From Subtercola sp. (GTDB taxonomy: Bacteria > Actinomycetota > Actinomycetes > Actinomycetales > Microbacteriaceae), in contig JAODBC010000084.1 in NCBI GenBank assembly GCA_025463765.1, positions 49,935 to 113,934 of the forward strand: a stretch of 64,000 nucleotides of DNA, in the 5' to 3' direction. A program made the translations under genes and the position numbers. Every line of letters starts with the position of its first letter. The stretch's first letter is position 1. The notes beneath the pieces were generated by a model. That model ran no database searches. It worked only from the letters and a program-made list of their open reading frames with translations, and was not told the origin of the DNA. Positions 1 to 8,411 of the stretch are shown piece by piece.

Positions 1-348
1 CTCGCCGACCCGACCCGGCGCGCGATACTGCAGCGCCTCACCCTCGGCGATGCGACGGTCGCACAACTGGGCGAGCCGTTCGCCGTGAGCCAGCCGGCCA
101 TCTCGAAACACCTCAAAGTGCTCGAGCAGGCCGGCCTGGTGTCTCGCACCCGCGTGGCGACGTCTCGGCTGAGTCACCTCGAAGCGCAACCGCTGAAGGA
201 GGCGACAGCGTGGATGCAGCGATACAAGAAGTACTGGAACGAGAGCTTCGACAAACTCGACAGCGCACTGGCGACGTTTCAGGCGACGAGCCCGCAGCCC
301 GCGGCCGATCGACAGAACACCGAACCGAAAGCAGCAGACCATGAGTGA
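1..348 (+). CDS. ArsR-family winged-helix regulator (5' end outside window)
   Basis: The frame is open from base 1, so the N-terminus lies outside the window. The visible part begins LADPTRRAILQRL, the usual helix 2 start of ArsR proteins, followed by a recognition helix (VSQPAISKHLKVLEQAGLV) and a winged segment. No metal-binding cysteine motif is seen, so it is probably of the non-metal ArsR type that partners SRPBCC proteins. Its stop overlaps the start of the downstream SRPBCC gene by 8 bp, so the two are co-transcribed. Family is clear; the ligand is unknown. Confidence 0.9.
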   Translation, partial: LADPTRRAILQRLTLGDATVAQLGEPFAVSQPAISKHLKVLEQAGLVSRTRVATSRLSHLEAQPLKEATAWMQRYKKYWNESFDKLDSALATFQATSPQPAADRQNTEPKAADHE

Positions 349-829
349 CGCCCGCCCCGCCGAGATCGCCGACACCGACGTCTACATCACGCGCATGTTC
401 GCTGCCCCGCGCGACCTCGTTTTTCGGTTCTTCACCGAGCCGGAGCACCTCGCCTCCTGGTTCGGCCCCACCGGATTCTCGGTTCCGATCGAGAGCGTCG
501 AGGTCGACCCGCGCGTGGGCGGCCGCTGGAACCTCAGCATGGTCGACGACGCGACCGGGGAGTCCTACCCCATTCACGGCGAGATCGTCGAATTCGACCC
601 GCCCGAACGCATCGTGGTCGCGATGAACGCGCAGAGCGATCTCGGCCCGCTCGAGAAGATCACCCTGCGGCTGCAGTTTCACGACCACGGCGACCGCACC
701 CGCCTGACTCTTCACCAGGGCCCGTTCACTGCTATCGAACGCCAGCACACCGAGGGAGGGTGGGTGCTCTCGTTCGCCAAACTCGACTCGCTCTTCGCGA
801 CTTTCGCGGATGAGACGGGCCAGAAGTGA
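341..829 (+). CDS. SRPBCC (AHSA1/START-like) domain protein
   Basis: A 162-residue protein with the AHSA1 pattern: an early FAAPRDLVFRFFTEPEHLASWFGP segment, the WNLSM strand, and a C-terminal helix (GGWVLSFAKLDSLF). These proteins form a helix-grip fold with a hydrophobic cavity and, in ArsR-SRPBCC pairs, are thought to bind or modify a small ligand. The overlap with the ArsR gene supports one operon. No catalytic residues can be assigned. Confidence 0.88.
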   Translation: MSDARPAEIADTDVYITRMFAAPRDLVFRFFTEPEHLASWFGPTGFSVPIESVEVDPRVGGRWNLSMVDDATGESYPIHGEIVEFDPPERIVVAMNAQSDLGPLEKITLRLQFHDHGDRTRLTLHQGPFTAIERQHTEGGWVLSFAKLDSLFATFADETGQK

Positions 830-936
830 CCATCGACCAGAACAGCGCCGGTACGCGGTTCGTGCCGGCGCGGCCGCTTGCGAAAGCACTCGCTGACCGG
901 TTCACGGTGTACCTTTACGACCGTCGAGCGCGCGAC
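826..936 (+). pseudogene. Remnant of an alpha/beta-hydrolase gene
   Basis: A GTG overlapping the SRPBCC stop (GTGA) opens a frame whose residues ARPLAKALADRFTVYLYDRR match the region around the first strands of a common actinobacterial alpha/beta hydrolase, where the text normally continues with a GRGESG motif. Here the hydrolase-like text stops after about 35 codons and runs antisense into the 3' end of the convergent MocR gene. No nucleophile elbow or catalytic triad follows. It is best read as a truncated relic of a third operon gene, cut by a rearrangement near 905-940. Confidence 0.5.
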
Positions 937-2338
937 GAGAGGCGAGGGCAGCCGCGATCACCTCGACACCCTCGCCGAATCGTTCGGGATGAGGCCCCGA
1001 GAAGTTGAGCCGCACGAACGACCCGGGCGGCTCGGCCGGGTACCACTCGGCACCGGGCGCCATCGACACTCCTTTGCTGAGGCACTCGGCCACCAGCCGG
1101 GCGACATCCACGCCGTCGTCGAAGCGCAGCCAGAGATTCAGCCCGCCCTTCGGCAGATGCGTCAGCGTCTCGGCGCCGAGGTGCTCCACGACATAGCCGG
1201 CGAGCGTGTCGCGACGTACACGCAAGCTTTCCCGCAGCCGCACGAGATGCGAACGCCAGCCCGGGTCGGTGACCACATCGAGTGCCGCCGCCTGCAGCGA
1301 TCCGCTCACGTAGAGGTCGGTCACCGTGCGGTCGACCTGAATACGCGCCAAAGCCGGCCCGCGAGCGATGACCGCTCCCACCCGCAGTGACGGCGAGACA
1401 CTCTTGCTCAGCGACCGCAGGTAGACCACGTGACCGTCGGTGTCGTGCCAGATGAGCGGCCGAACCTGTGCATCGATACCGAAGTCGTGCGCCCAGTCGT
1501 CTTCGATGAGAAACGCCTTGCGAGCGCGGATCACGTCGAGCAGGCTCGCCGCCTCCGCCGCCGTCCACAGTGCGCCGGTAGGGTTCGCGAAGTGCGGCTG
1601 CGCATAGAACAGCCGCGCACCCGAGGTCTCGAGCGCCTCGTCGAGCTCGGCGGCTCGAGGGGCCTGCGACCCACGCGCGATCGGCACGATCACGAGGCCC
1701 GCCTGGCGAGCGGCCGCAATAGCGCCCCAGTACGTGGGCGACTCCATGACGATCGCGTCGCCCGGCTGGGCCAACGCCCGAAAGACGGAGATCAACGCGC
1801 TCTGGCTGCCCGGCACCACGATGGTGTCGTCGCTTGAGATTCCGGATGCCCGGGCGGCTGTATTGGCATCGATCTCGTTGGCGAAGTACGCGCGGAGTTC
1901 TGGCATGCCCCCGAGCAGCGGTCTGTCGATGTCTGGGCTGCGGCGGGCCGCTCGGCCGAGAGCCTGCCGAATCAGCCGCTGCGGCAGCAGCCCCTCGCTC
2001 GGGTAGGCGCTGTGCATGGCGATCGGAACAGTGGAGTCGAGCGACATAGCGGTGCCGACGACGCTGTGGCCGGTGCGCATCGAACCGAGCGCCGTGGTCT
2101 GCCACGAGAAGTCGGAACGAGTGATGGTGGGGCGTGCCGAGACGAAGGTTCCAGTGCCGGGGCGCGTTTCGATGAGGCCGGCCGCCGCGAGCCGTTGCAT
2201 CGCGTTCTGAACGGTGAGCGGGCTCACCGCGAACTGCGACACGAGCGCGCGAGTCGACGGTAGGCGATCGCCCGCCGCACCGGCCGCGACGAGCGCACGG
2301 AGGTGGCGCTCGATCTCCGTAGTGCTATCGTTGCTCAT
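902..2338 (-). CDS. MocR-type GntR/aminotransferase transcriptional regulator
   Basis: A 478-residue protein with an N-terminal GntR winged helix (LPSTRALVSQFAVSPLTVQNAMQRL, residues about 20-50) and a fold-type I PLP aminotransferase domain. The PLP lysine is in the segment LRSLSKSVSPSLRVG. MocR proteins sense PLP or amino compounds and usually regulate a divergent gene, here the EamA exporter. The start at 2338 is chosen because the winged helix begins within a few residues. The start codon shares CATG with the divergent EamA start, leaving no spacer between the genes. Confidence 0.92.
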   Translation of the reverse strand: MSNDSTTEIERHLRALVAAGAAGDRLPSTRALVSQFAVSPLTVQNAMQRLAAAGLIETRPGTGTFVSARPTITRSDFSWQTTALGSMRTGHSVVGTAMSLDSTVPIAMHSAYPSEGLLPQRLIRQALGRAARRSPDIDRPLLGGMPELRAYFANEIDANTAARASGISSDDTIVVPGSQSALISVFRALAQPGDAIVMESPTYWGAIAAARQAGLVIVPIARGSQAPRAAELDEALETSGARLFYAQPHFANPTGALWTAAEAASLLDVIRARKAFLIEDDWAHDFGIDAQVRPLIWHDTDGHVVYLRSLSKSVSPSLRVGAVIARGPALARIQVDRTVTDLYVSGSLQAAALDVVTDPGWRSHLVRLRESLRVRRDTLAGYVVEHLGAETLTHLPKGGLNLWLRFDDGVDVARLVAECLSKGVSMAPGAEWYPAEPPGSFVRLNFSGPHPERFGEGVEVIAAALASRRALDGRKGTP

Positions 2339-3359
2339 GAAAGAAGACAGTAGCGCTATCGATTCCTCGACGCCAGTGGTATCGGCGCCGGCGCCCGGCA
2401 CGGCTGAGCAACCTGCTGATGCCGCGAGTGATCGCCCGCGGGCATCCGCTGGTCTGGTATTCGGTTTTCTCGGCGTGCTGTCGTTCTCGTTCACGCTGCC
2501 GTTCACCCGGGTGGCCGTGGAGTCGCTCGATCCGCTGTTCGTCGGGGCAGGGCGCGCGGTCGTCGCGGCGGTACTGTCGCTGATCGTGCTGCTGATCATC
2601 CGGCCGCGCCTTCCCCGAAGCTGGCAATGGCTGCGACTCGGGGTGGTCGCTGCAGGGGTCGTCGCGGGCTTTCCGCTGCTCACCAGCTTCGCCATGCAGA
2701 CCACACCGGCCTCGCACGGCGCCGTCGTCATCGGGGTGCTGCCCGCAGCAACCGCTGTCGTCGCCGTGCTGCGCGGTGGTGAGCGGCCGAGCCGAGCGTT
2801 CTGGGTCGCGAGCATCGCCGGGCTGCTGGCTGTCGTCGCCTTCGTCGCCATCAGCGATGGCGGGCTCACCGGGCTGCAGCCGTCAGACCTGCTGCTGCTC
2901 GGGGCGGTCGTTCTCGCTGCCGTCGGCTATGCGGAGGGCGCACTGCTCGCTCGAGAGCTCGGCTCGTGGCAGATCATCTGCTGGGCGCTGGTGATCGGTC
3001 TGCCCGTCATGCTGCCTCTTGCGCTGATCGGGGCGTCGCACCTTTCACCCACCGCCTCGCTCGGCGGCGCACCTGAGGCGTGGCTTGCCTTCGCCTATGT
3101 GAGCGTGATCAGCCAGTTCGTGGGCTTCTTCGTGTGGTACCGGGGTCTCGCGATCGGCCCCATCGCCCGCGTCAGTCAAGTGCAATTGCTTCAGCCTGTG
3201 CTCACCCTCGTCTGGGCCGCGCTGCTGTTCGGCGAACACCTCGACCCGCTCGTCATCGTCGCGGCCGCCGTCGTGATCGCCTGCGCGGGCCTCGCCGTTC
3301 GAGCCCGCATTGTCAACCCCGTTACCCCGAGGGGAGGCGAGCGTACCGTCAAAAGATGA
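2337..3359 (+). CDS. EamA/DMT-family transporter
   Basis: A 340-residue membrane protein with about ten hydrophobic segments in two EamA repeats (starts near FGFLGVLSFSFTLPFTRVAVE and LLLGAVVLAAVGYAEGALLA). The family exports amino acids or other small metabolites, or imports drugs and metabolites. Pairing with a divergent MocR regulator suggests an amino-acid-related or vitamin B6-related substrate, which is inference. ATG 2337 overlaps the MocR ATG; a GTG at 2376 would be an alternative start since the first 35 residues are polar and Ala/Pro-rich. The stop overlaps the next gene by 4 bp. Confidence 0.88.
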   Translation: MKEDSSAIDSSTPVVSAPAPGTAEQPADAASDRPRASAGLVFGFLGVLSFSFTLPFTRVAVESLDPLFVGAGRAVVAAVLSLIVLLIIRPRLPRSWQWLRLGVVAAGVVAGFPLLTSFAMQTTPASHGAVVIGVLPAATAVVAVLRGGERPSRAFWVASIAGLLAVVAFVAISDGGLTGLQPSDLLLLGAVVLAAVGYAEGALLARELGSWQIICWALVIGLPVMLPLALIGASHLSPTASLGGAPEAWLAFAYVSVISQFVGFFVWYRGLAIGPIARVSQVQLLQPVLTLVWAALLFGEHLDPLVIVAAAVVIACAGLAVRARIVNPVTPRGGERTVKR

Positions 3360-3853
3360 CCGATACAGACACCAGCCACGAAGAAGACCTGAAGAACCTT
3401 GCCGAGCTGATCAAGAAGGCGCATGTCGCATTGTTGACGACCGTCACCGGGTCGGGAGACCTGCACTCGCGACCGCTCGCCATCAAAGAAGAAGAGTTCG
3501 ACGGCACCCTCTGGTTCTTCACGCAAGACCCGAGTGCGAAGACCGCGAACATTCGCGACAACCCTCAGGTGAACGTCTCAATGGAAGCCGGAAAGGGCTG
3601 GGTTTCGCTAGCGGGTACGGCAAGCATCGTGCGCGACGCCGCGAAGATCGATGAACTCTGGGACACGTCGGCAGAGGCGTGGTTCCCGCAGGGCCGCGAA
3701 GACCCGACCGTTGCCCTGATAAAAATCGATGCGACCTCCGCCGAGTACTGGAGTACGAGCGAGCCGGCCGCCATCACGCTGTTCAAAGTTGCTCGCGCCG
3801 CCGTGACCGGTGGTCAGCCCGACGTCGGCGAGTCGCACACCGTCGAGCTCTGA
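3356..3853 (+). CDS. Pyridoxamine-5'-phosphate-oxidase-fold protein, general stress protein 26 type
   Basis: A 165-residue split-barrel flavin-binding protein. The early segment HVALLTTVTGSGDLHSRPLAI and the LWFFTQDPSAKTANIRDNPQVNVS block are typical of the general stress protein 26 family, which binds FMN or FAD. The ATG overlaps the EamA stop (ATGA), so it may be translationally coupled. The last codons (GTC GAG CTC TGA) are the first unit of a 15-bp repeat that continues past the stop. Confidence 0.88.
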   Translation: MTDTDTSHEEDLKNLAELIKKAHVALLTTVTGSGDLHSRPLAIKEEEFDGTLWFFTQDPSAKTANIRDNPQVNVSMEAGKGWVSLAGTASIVRDAAKIDELWDTSAEAWFPQGREDPTVALIKIDATSAEYWSTSEPAAITLFKVARAAVTGGQPDVGESHTVEL

Positions 3854-3999
3854 ACTTTCGAGCCGTGAACCGACGAGCTGTGAACCGGCGAGCTCTGAGT
3901 CGACAAGCTCTGAGTCGACGAGCCCTGAGTCGGTCGACGAGCCCTCTTTCGACGAGCCCTGAGTCGACGAGCCCTGACCGTCGAACCCTGAACCGACGC
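3842..3999 (+). repeat. Degenerate 15-bp tandem repeat across a stop codon
   Basis: About nine imperfect units close to CTGAGTCGACGAGCC begin with the last codons and stop of the preceding gene and continue downstream, most units carrying an in-phase TGA. One unit has an extra 4 bp. The pattern suggests slippage duplication of the gene's own 3' end. Confidence 0.75.
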
Positions 4000-4061
4000 C
4001 CGGCGGCGTGCTACTGCGAACAGTGCGCCGCCGGAGCGTCTTCACCGAGGAGAGTGACTTC

Positions 4062-4412
4062 ATGAACCGCATCACCGCTCTGGAGCCCGGCGAGGTGTTC
4101 GTGTTCGGCTCGAACGCCGGCGGCCTGCACGGCGGCGGCGCGGCCCGCACCGCCTACGAGAAGTTCGGCGCAGTCTGGGGTCAGGCCAACGGGCTCCAGG
4201 GCCAGAGTTACGGAATCGACACCATGAGCGGGCTCAACACCCTGGGCACCGAAGTCGCCACCTTTCTCGACTTCGCCCGCGAACATCCGCAGCTCACCTT
4301 TCTCGTCACCGAGATCGGCTGCGGCATCGCCGGATACCGCCCGGAGCAGATCGCCCCGTTCTTCAGCGAGGTGCCCGCGAACGTGCAATTGCCTGCGAGC
4401 TTCGTGAGGTGA
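4062..4412 (+). CDS. Macro-domain-like protein (A1S_2505-type family)
   Basis: A 116-residue protein with the pattern VFVFGSNAGGLHGGGAARTA near the N-terminus, then a GLQGQSYGIDT segment and a TEIGCGIAGY segment. This resembles small phage and bacterial proteins described as macro-domain-like, whose biochemical role is not settled; ADP-ribose binding is only a possibility. ATG 4062 is preceded by GAGGAGAG at suitable spacing; longer reading frames upstream are repeat-derived. Confidence 0.75.
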   Translation: MNRITALEPGEVFVFGSNAGGLHGGGAARTAYEKFGAVWGQANGLQGQSYGIDTMSGLNTLGTEVATFLDFAREHPQLTFLVTEIGCGIAGYRPEQIAPFFSEVPANVQLPASFVR

Positions 4413-4426
4413 GGTTGGCGCTGATT

Positions 4427-4482
4427 TTTGTGCACTGAGTCTTGTGCACTGAGTTTTGTGCACTGAGTTTTGTGCACTGATC
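4427..4482 (+). repeat. 14-bp tandem repeat, four units
   Basis: Units of TTTGTGCACTGAGT at 4427, 4441 (one change), 4455 and 4469 (3' end diverged), starting 14 bp after the stop of the macro-like gene. Each unit contains the palindrome GTGCAC. Confidence 0.9.
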
Positions 4483-4515
4483 GTAGAGCTCCGAGCTTCC
4501 GCCCCAGCTAGGCGC

Positions 4516-5481
4516 CTACTGCGTCGCGATGACCGCCGATGCCCACACGTCGCGCGAGGCGGTCTGCATACTGGCATCGTCGGCGCAGCTGATCTGCACG
4601 GCCAGCCCGTAATCGAGCGCCGTGAAAGCCCGCGCGACGGTGGCACCCTGCGTACCGTCGGCTCCAGACCAGCCCATCGTGCGCACGTCGACCGTCGAGC
4701 TGCTGTACAGGCTGCCCTGAATCAGCGCTCCGCTGTCTGCGAATTTCGCCACGTCTGAATAGCTTGCGTTCTGCAGCATGGCGAGCAAGTTATCGCTGGT
4801 CGCTTGGTCGTCGCCCTTGACCACTTGCACGCTGTTGAGCGGTGTCTTCGAGAAATCGACGGTGCACTTACCGTCGGCCGAGGTGTACTGAGAGTCGCCG
4901 TCTCCCCAGTCTTTTTTCGACTCGGTGAAACCAGGCTGGTGTGAAAAATCGTCGGTGAAGGCGATATCGCTCGTGGGGTCGAGGCTCTGCCCGGCCTCGA
5001 AGGTGAGATCGGGCGCCGGCGCGAGCGCCGAGATTCCAGGTAGCGCGCGAAAGCCGCCCGAGAGCGCCACCACGAGCACGACGCACAGGCCCGCGATTCC
5101 CGCCGCAACGCCGACGTAGCCGATGACGAGGCCCGCGACGGCGAGCCCGCGCCCCTGCTCTGGGCGCCCCTGCGCGGTGCGCCGCTTGATCTGCGACAGG
5201 GCGATGTGGCCGGTGACGACCGCAGCGACCGACACGAAAAACGCACTCACGAGCGAGATCACCGCGAGCACGTTGAGCGGTCGGATGCCCGCGGGCGCCC
5301 CGGGGGCAGGTGGCGCAATCAGGTACGGCGCCGGCGAGGGTGGCGCCGCGACATACGGCGCTGACGAGGGAGGCCCCGCAACATACGGGGCCGGCGACGG
5401 GGCCTCTAGGTACGGAGGCGGCGGCGGCGGCACGATCGGGGCGGGTGCGGAGCTGTCGGGCGTTGCGTGCTCGTCGTTCAC
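4516..5481 (-). CDS. DUF4190-type membrane protein with Pro-rich N-terminus
   Basis: A 321-residue protein. Residues 1-65 are Pro/Ala/Tyr-rich with several PAPY-type repeats, predicted cytoplasmic. Residues about 70-145 hold two transmembrane helices with the DUF4190 signature VTGHIALSQIKRR and GRGLAVAGLVIGYVG. The remaining 170 residues are predicted extracellular and contain conserved Trp and two Cys. Function unknown; such proteins are common in actinobacteria. Confidence 0.85.
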   Translation of the reverse strand: MNDEHATPDSSAPAPIVPPPPPPYLEAPSPAPYVAGPPSSAPYVAAPPSPAPYLIAPPAPGAPAGIRPLNVLAVISLVSAFFVSVAAVVTGHIALSQIKRRTAQGRPEQGRGLAVAGLVIGYVGVAAGIAGLCVVLVVALSGGFRALPGISALAPAPDLTFEAGQSLDPTSDIAFTDDFSHQPGFTESKKDWGDGDSQYTSADGKCTVDFSKTPLNSVQVVKGDDQATSDNLLAMLQNASYSDVAKFADSGALIQGSLYSSSTVDVRTMGWSGADGTQGATVARAFTALDYGLAVQISCADDASMQTASRDVWASAVIATQ

Positions 5482-5498
5482 TGCATCAGAATATCGGC

Positions 5499-5574
5499 GC
5501 GCAAAATGAGAGGAGCATTCGACACGGTGGCGCCTCTACGGCGACGGTGCATCGAATGCTCCTCTGTTTTGCGC
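5499..5574. terminator. Long inverted repeat between two minus-strand genes
   Basis: The arm GCGCAAAATGAGAGGAGCAT (continuing TCGA, 5499-5522) is matched by the reverse complement at 5552-5574, with one 2-for-1 base mismatch in the middle and a 29-base loop. It lies downstream of the luciferase-like gene and upstream of the DUF4190 gene. There is no clear T-run, so it may be a terminator or a regulatory site. Confidence 0.55.
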
Positions 5575-5620
5575 GGCACGAGCGGCCGCTGGCCTCCCTT
5601 TCGCGCGAGGGTAGCCGCCG

Positions 5621-6706
5621 CTAGCCCGCGAGACGAACCGCGGCGCTCTCGGCCAGCAGCTCTTTCACGCGGGGCACCACCTGGGTGCCGTAGAGCTCGA
5701 TGTTCGTCATCATGCGCTCGTGCGAGAGAGTGCCCGCCCCGTACTTCAGGTCGAAGCGGCTCACGCCGAGCGCCTCGATGTTGCGCGCCATTTTCTGCGC
5801 CACGGTCTCGGGCGAGCCGACGTAAAGCGCTCCCTCGACACTGGCCTCTGCGTCGAACTGCAGACGGGTCAGGGGCGGCCAGCCGCGCGAGGCACCGATG
5901 CGCGCGTGCATGCCCTGGTAGTGCGAGAAGAACTCGTTGCGCGCATCTTCGTCAGTCGCGGCAACGTACCCGGGCGAGTGCATGCCCACCGCGTCGAACG
6001 GCTGTTCGAACTGGGTCAGCGCACGGCGGTAGAGGTCCACGTATGGCGCGAACCGAACCGGTGACCCGCCGATGATGGCGAGCATCATGGGCAAGCCGTA
6101 GCGCGCCGTTCTGACCACCGACTCCGGGCTGCCGCCCACGCCGACCCAGGTGCGCAGCGAACCGCTCTCGGTGGTAGGGAAAACCGCCTGATCGGTGAGG
6201 GATGCCCGTGTCGAGCCGCTCCAGGTGACCGGTTTCTCGGCACGCAGCGCCGCGAACAGCTCGAGCTTCTCTTCGAACAGCGTCTCGTAGTCAGACAGGT
6301 CGTAGCCGAACAGCGGGAACGACTCGGTGAACGATCCGCGCCCCAGAATCACTTCTGCCCGACCGTTCGAAACAGCGTCGAGCGTGGCGAACCGCTGATA
6401 GACCCGCACCGGGTCGTCAGAGCTCAACACGGTGACCGCCGAACCGAGGTGGATGTTCGTGGTTCGCGCCGCGATCGCAGCAAGAACGACGTCGGGCGCC
6501 GACACCGCGAAGTCTTCACGATGGTGCTCCCCCACACCGAAGAAGCTCAGCCCGACCTGATCGGCCAGCACACCTTCTTCGACCACGTTACGAATGACCT
6601 GCGCCTGAGAAATGGCGCCGCCTTCCGGCGTCTGGGTGACGTCGCCGAACGTGTCGAGACCGAATTCAATGGCGGTAGGGCGGTCGGTCGACTCGTGGTC
6701 GGTCAT
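5621..6706 (-). CDS. LLM-class flavin-dependent oxidoreductase
   Basis: A 361-residue luciferase-like TIM-barrel protein. Typical elements are EFGLDTFGDVT at the N-terminus, FFGVGEHHREDFAVSAPDVVLAAIA, VTVLSSDDPVRVYQRFATLD and AEVILGRGSF. Such enzymes use reduced FMN and oxygen on small organic substrates, which cannot be named here. ATG 6706 is chosen because the similarity starts immediately after it; an upstream ATG gives only 21 extra residues. A palindrome ATGCAAACGCAT lies 31 bp upstream, as it does before the second luciferase-like gene at 35364. Confidence 0.9.
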   Translation of the reverse strand: MTDHESTDRPTAIEFGLDTFGDVTQTPEGGAISQAQVIRNVVEEGVLADQVGLSFFGVGEHHREDFAVSAPDVVLAAIAARTTNIHLGSAVTVLSSDDPVRVYQRFATLDAVSNGRAEVILGRGSFTESFPLFGYDLSDYETLFEEKLELFAALRAEKPVTWSGSTRASLTDQAVFPTTESGSLRTWVGVGGSPESVVRTARYGLPMMLAIIGGSPVRFAPYVDLYRRALTQFEQPFDAVGMHSPGYVAATDEDARNEFFSHYQGMHARIGASRGWPPLTRLQFDAEASVEGALYVGSPETVAQKMARNIEALGVSRFDLKYGAGTLSHERMMTNIELYGTQVVPRVKELLAESAAVRLAG

Positions 6707-6736
6707 GGGAGCCTTCGTTCTCTCGGAATCACTTAC

Positions 6737-6748
6737 ATGCGTTTGCAT
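6737..6748. promoter_or_regulatory. Putative operator ATGCAAAYGCAT (copy 1)
   Basis: ATGCGTTTGCAT on the plus strand, 31 bp upstream of the luciferase-like start at 6706. A near-identical site is 32 bp upstream of the LLM gene starting at 35364. Identity of the binding protein is unknown. Confidence 0.5.
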
Positions 6749-6859
6749 GCGTATCAACCAGTTTCGCACTCAATTATTCCGCGCCGTACCCCTGTGTATT
6801 TTCGAAAAAACCGGGTCGCTCAGCGGGTTGCGCGCATGCGGTGCCTAGGCTCGGTGACG

Positions 6860-8335
6860 ATGACAACCCAGACTCCGCCCCATCAGCACCGCGTTCTGAC
6901 TCCCGAGCAGCGCCGGCGACGCCGTCGTCGCCAGGTGGCGACCCGCTGGTCGGTCATCGGAGTCGTGCTCATTCTGCTTGTCACAGGCGGCTACGTCGTC
7001 TACAACTACCAGCGCTTCGTCAACGGCATCACGCACATCGACGCGCTGCCGGGTGGCGCTACGAATAACAAAGACCAGAACATCCTGCTCGTCGGCGACG
7101 ACCACCGGCCCGACAACGCCACCCCCGAACAGCTCGCCCAGCTCGGCACCCAAGACGACGGCGGCGGCACGAGCACCGACACCATGATCGTCGTGCACAT
7201 CCCCGCCGATGGCAGCTCGGCGACCATGATCTCGCTGCCCCGCGATTCCTGGGTCGACATTCCCGGGTTCGGGCAAGACAAGCTCAACGCGGCCTTCACC
7301 TACGGATCTGAGAACGGCGGCGGTGACGCGGGTGGGGCGAAGCTGCTGATCACGACCATCCAGAACCTGACCGGGCTGACGATCGACCACTTCGTGCGCG
7401 TCTCGCTGCTCGGCTTCTACAATGTGGTCAATGCGCTGGGGCCTGTGCAGGTGTGCCTGAACGAGGCGGTCGACGACCCGTTCTCGGCCATCAACCTGCC
7501 CGCCGGTGTCTCGACGCTCGACGCCTCGCAGGCGCTCTCGTTCGTGCGCCAACGGCACGGGCTGCCGAACGGCGACCTCGACCGTGAGGTGCGTCAGCAG
7601 TACTTCTTGTCGGTCGAAGCGCGCCAGATTCTCTCGGCCGGAACCCTGCTGAACCCCGGCAAACTCGCCGGCGTTCTCGACGCCATCAGTTCGTCGATCG
7701 AGACGGATTCTGGGCTCAACATCATCGACCTCGCCACGCAGATGCGCGGGCTGAACGCCGACAACATCCACTCCACCACGATTCCCATCACGGGCACGCC
7801 GACCATCTCGGTCGATGGCAACGACGTCTCTATCGTTCAAGTCGACACGGCCGCGATGCCCGGCTTCATCGCCAGCGTGCTGGGCACGTCGGCTCCGGCC
7901 GCGACAGCTTCAGCGTCGCCCTCGGCCTACGACAACGCGACAGCCTCGGCGGTCGGCGACGTGACCGTCACCGTGCTGAACGGCAGCAACGGAAACGGCG
8001 TCGCCGCCTCGAATACCGACGCTCTGAGCGGCTTCGGGTTCAAGACCGGCACGCCGGGTGACGCAGATCCACGGGCGACCACGACCATCCAATACGCCGC
8101 CGGCAACGAGGGCCATGCCAAGGCCGTCGCCGCCTACTACCCGGGCGCCACGCTCGAAGTCGCCGATGTCAGCGACGTCACGGTCATTCTCGGCCAAGAC
8201 GATCTGACCGCCACCGACCCGAACGCGGCAGCGACGGATGCGCCTACCGCCCCCGACACCTCGACCCCCGACACCTCGACCCCCGCCGCGACGGCCCCCA
8301 CGAAGAGCTACGCCTCGGGTGCCTGCATCAACTGA
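6860..8335 (+). CDS. LytR-CpsA-Psr (LCP) family wall-polymer transferase with LytR_C domain
   Basis: A 491-residue protein with a basic cytoplasmic N-terminus (RRRRRRRQ), one transmembrane helix (residues about 30-52), an LCP domain and a C-terminal LytR_C domain (VTVTVLNGSNGNGVAASN). LCP hallmarks are DTMIVVHIPADGSSATMISLPRDSWVDIPG and an SFVRQRHG segment with the phosphate-binding arginines. LCP enzymes attach undecaprenyl-linked polymers to peptidoglycan. A TAGGCT box at 6846-6851 ends 8 bp before ATG 6860, suggesting a leaderless start; GTG 6854 is the alternative. The tail is Thr/Ala/Pro-rich with a repeated TPDTS. Confidence 0.92.
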   Translation: MTTQTPPHQHRVLTPEQRRRRRRRQVATRWSVIGVVLILLVTGGYVVYNYQRFVNGITHIDALPGGATNNKDQNILLVGDDHRPDNATPEQLAQLGTQDDGGGTSTDTMIVVHIPADGSSATMISLPRDSWVDIPGFGQDKLNAAFTYGSENGGGDAGGAKLLITTIQNLTGLTIDHFVRVSLLGFYNVVNALGPVQVCLNEAVDDPFSAINLPAGVSTLDASQALSFVRQRHGLPNGDLDREVRQQYFLSVEARQILSAGTLLNPGKLAGVLDAISSSIETDSGLNIIDLATQMRGLNADNIHSTTIPITGTPTISVDGNDVSIVQVDTAAMPGFIASVLGTSAPAATASASPSAYDNATASAVGDVTVTVLNGSNGNGVAASNTDALSGFGFKTGTPGDADPRATTTIQYAAGNEGHAKAVAAYYPGATLEVADVSDVTVILGQDDLTATDPNAAATDAPTAPDTSTPDTSTPAATAPTKSYASGACIN

Positions 8336-8411
8336 CCCCCCGCCGCCGCTCGTGCTCCCGCCGCCCCTCCGCGAGATGTCGCGGAGTTTGTGATCTCGTA
8401 GAGGGCGAGCG

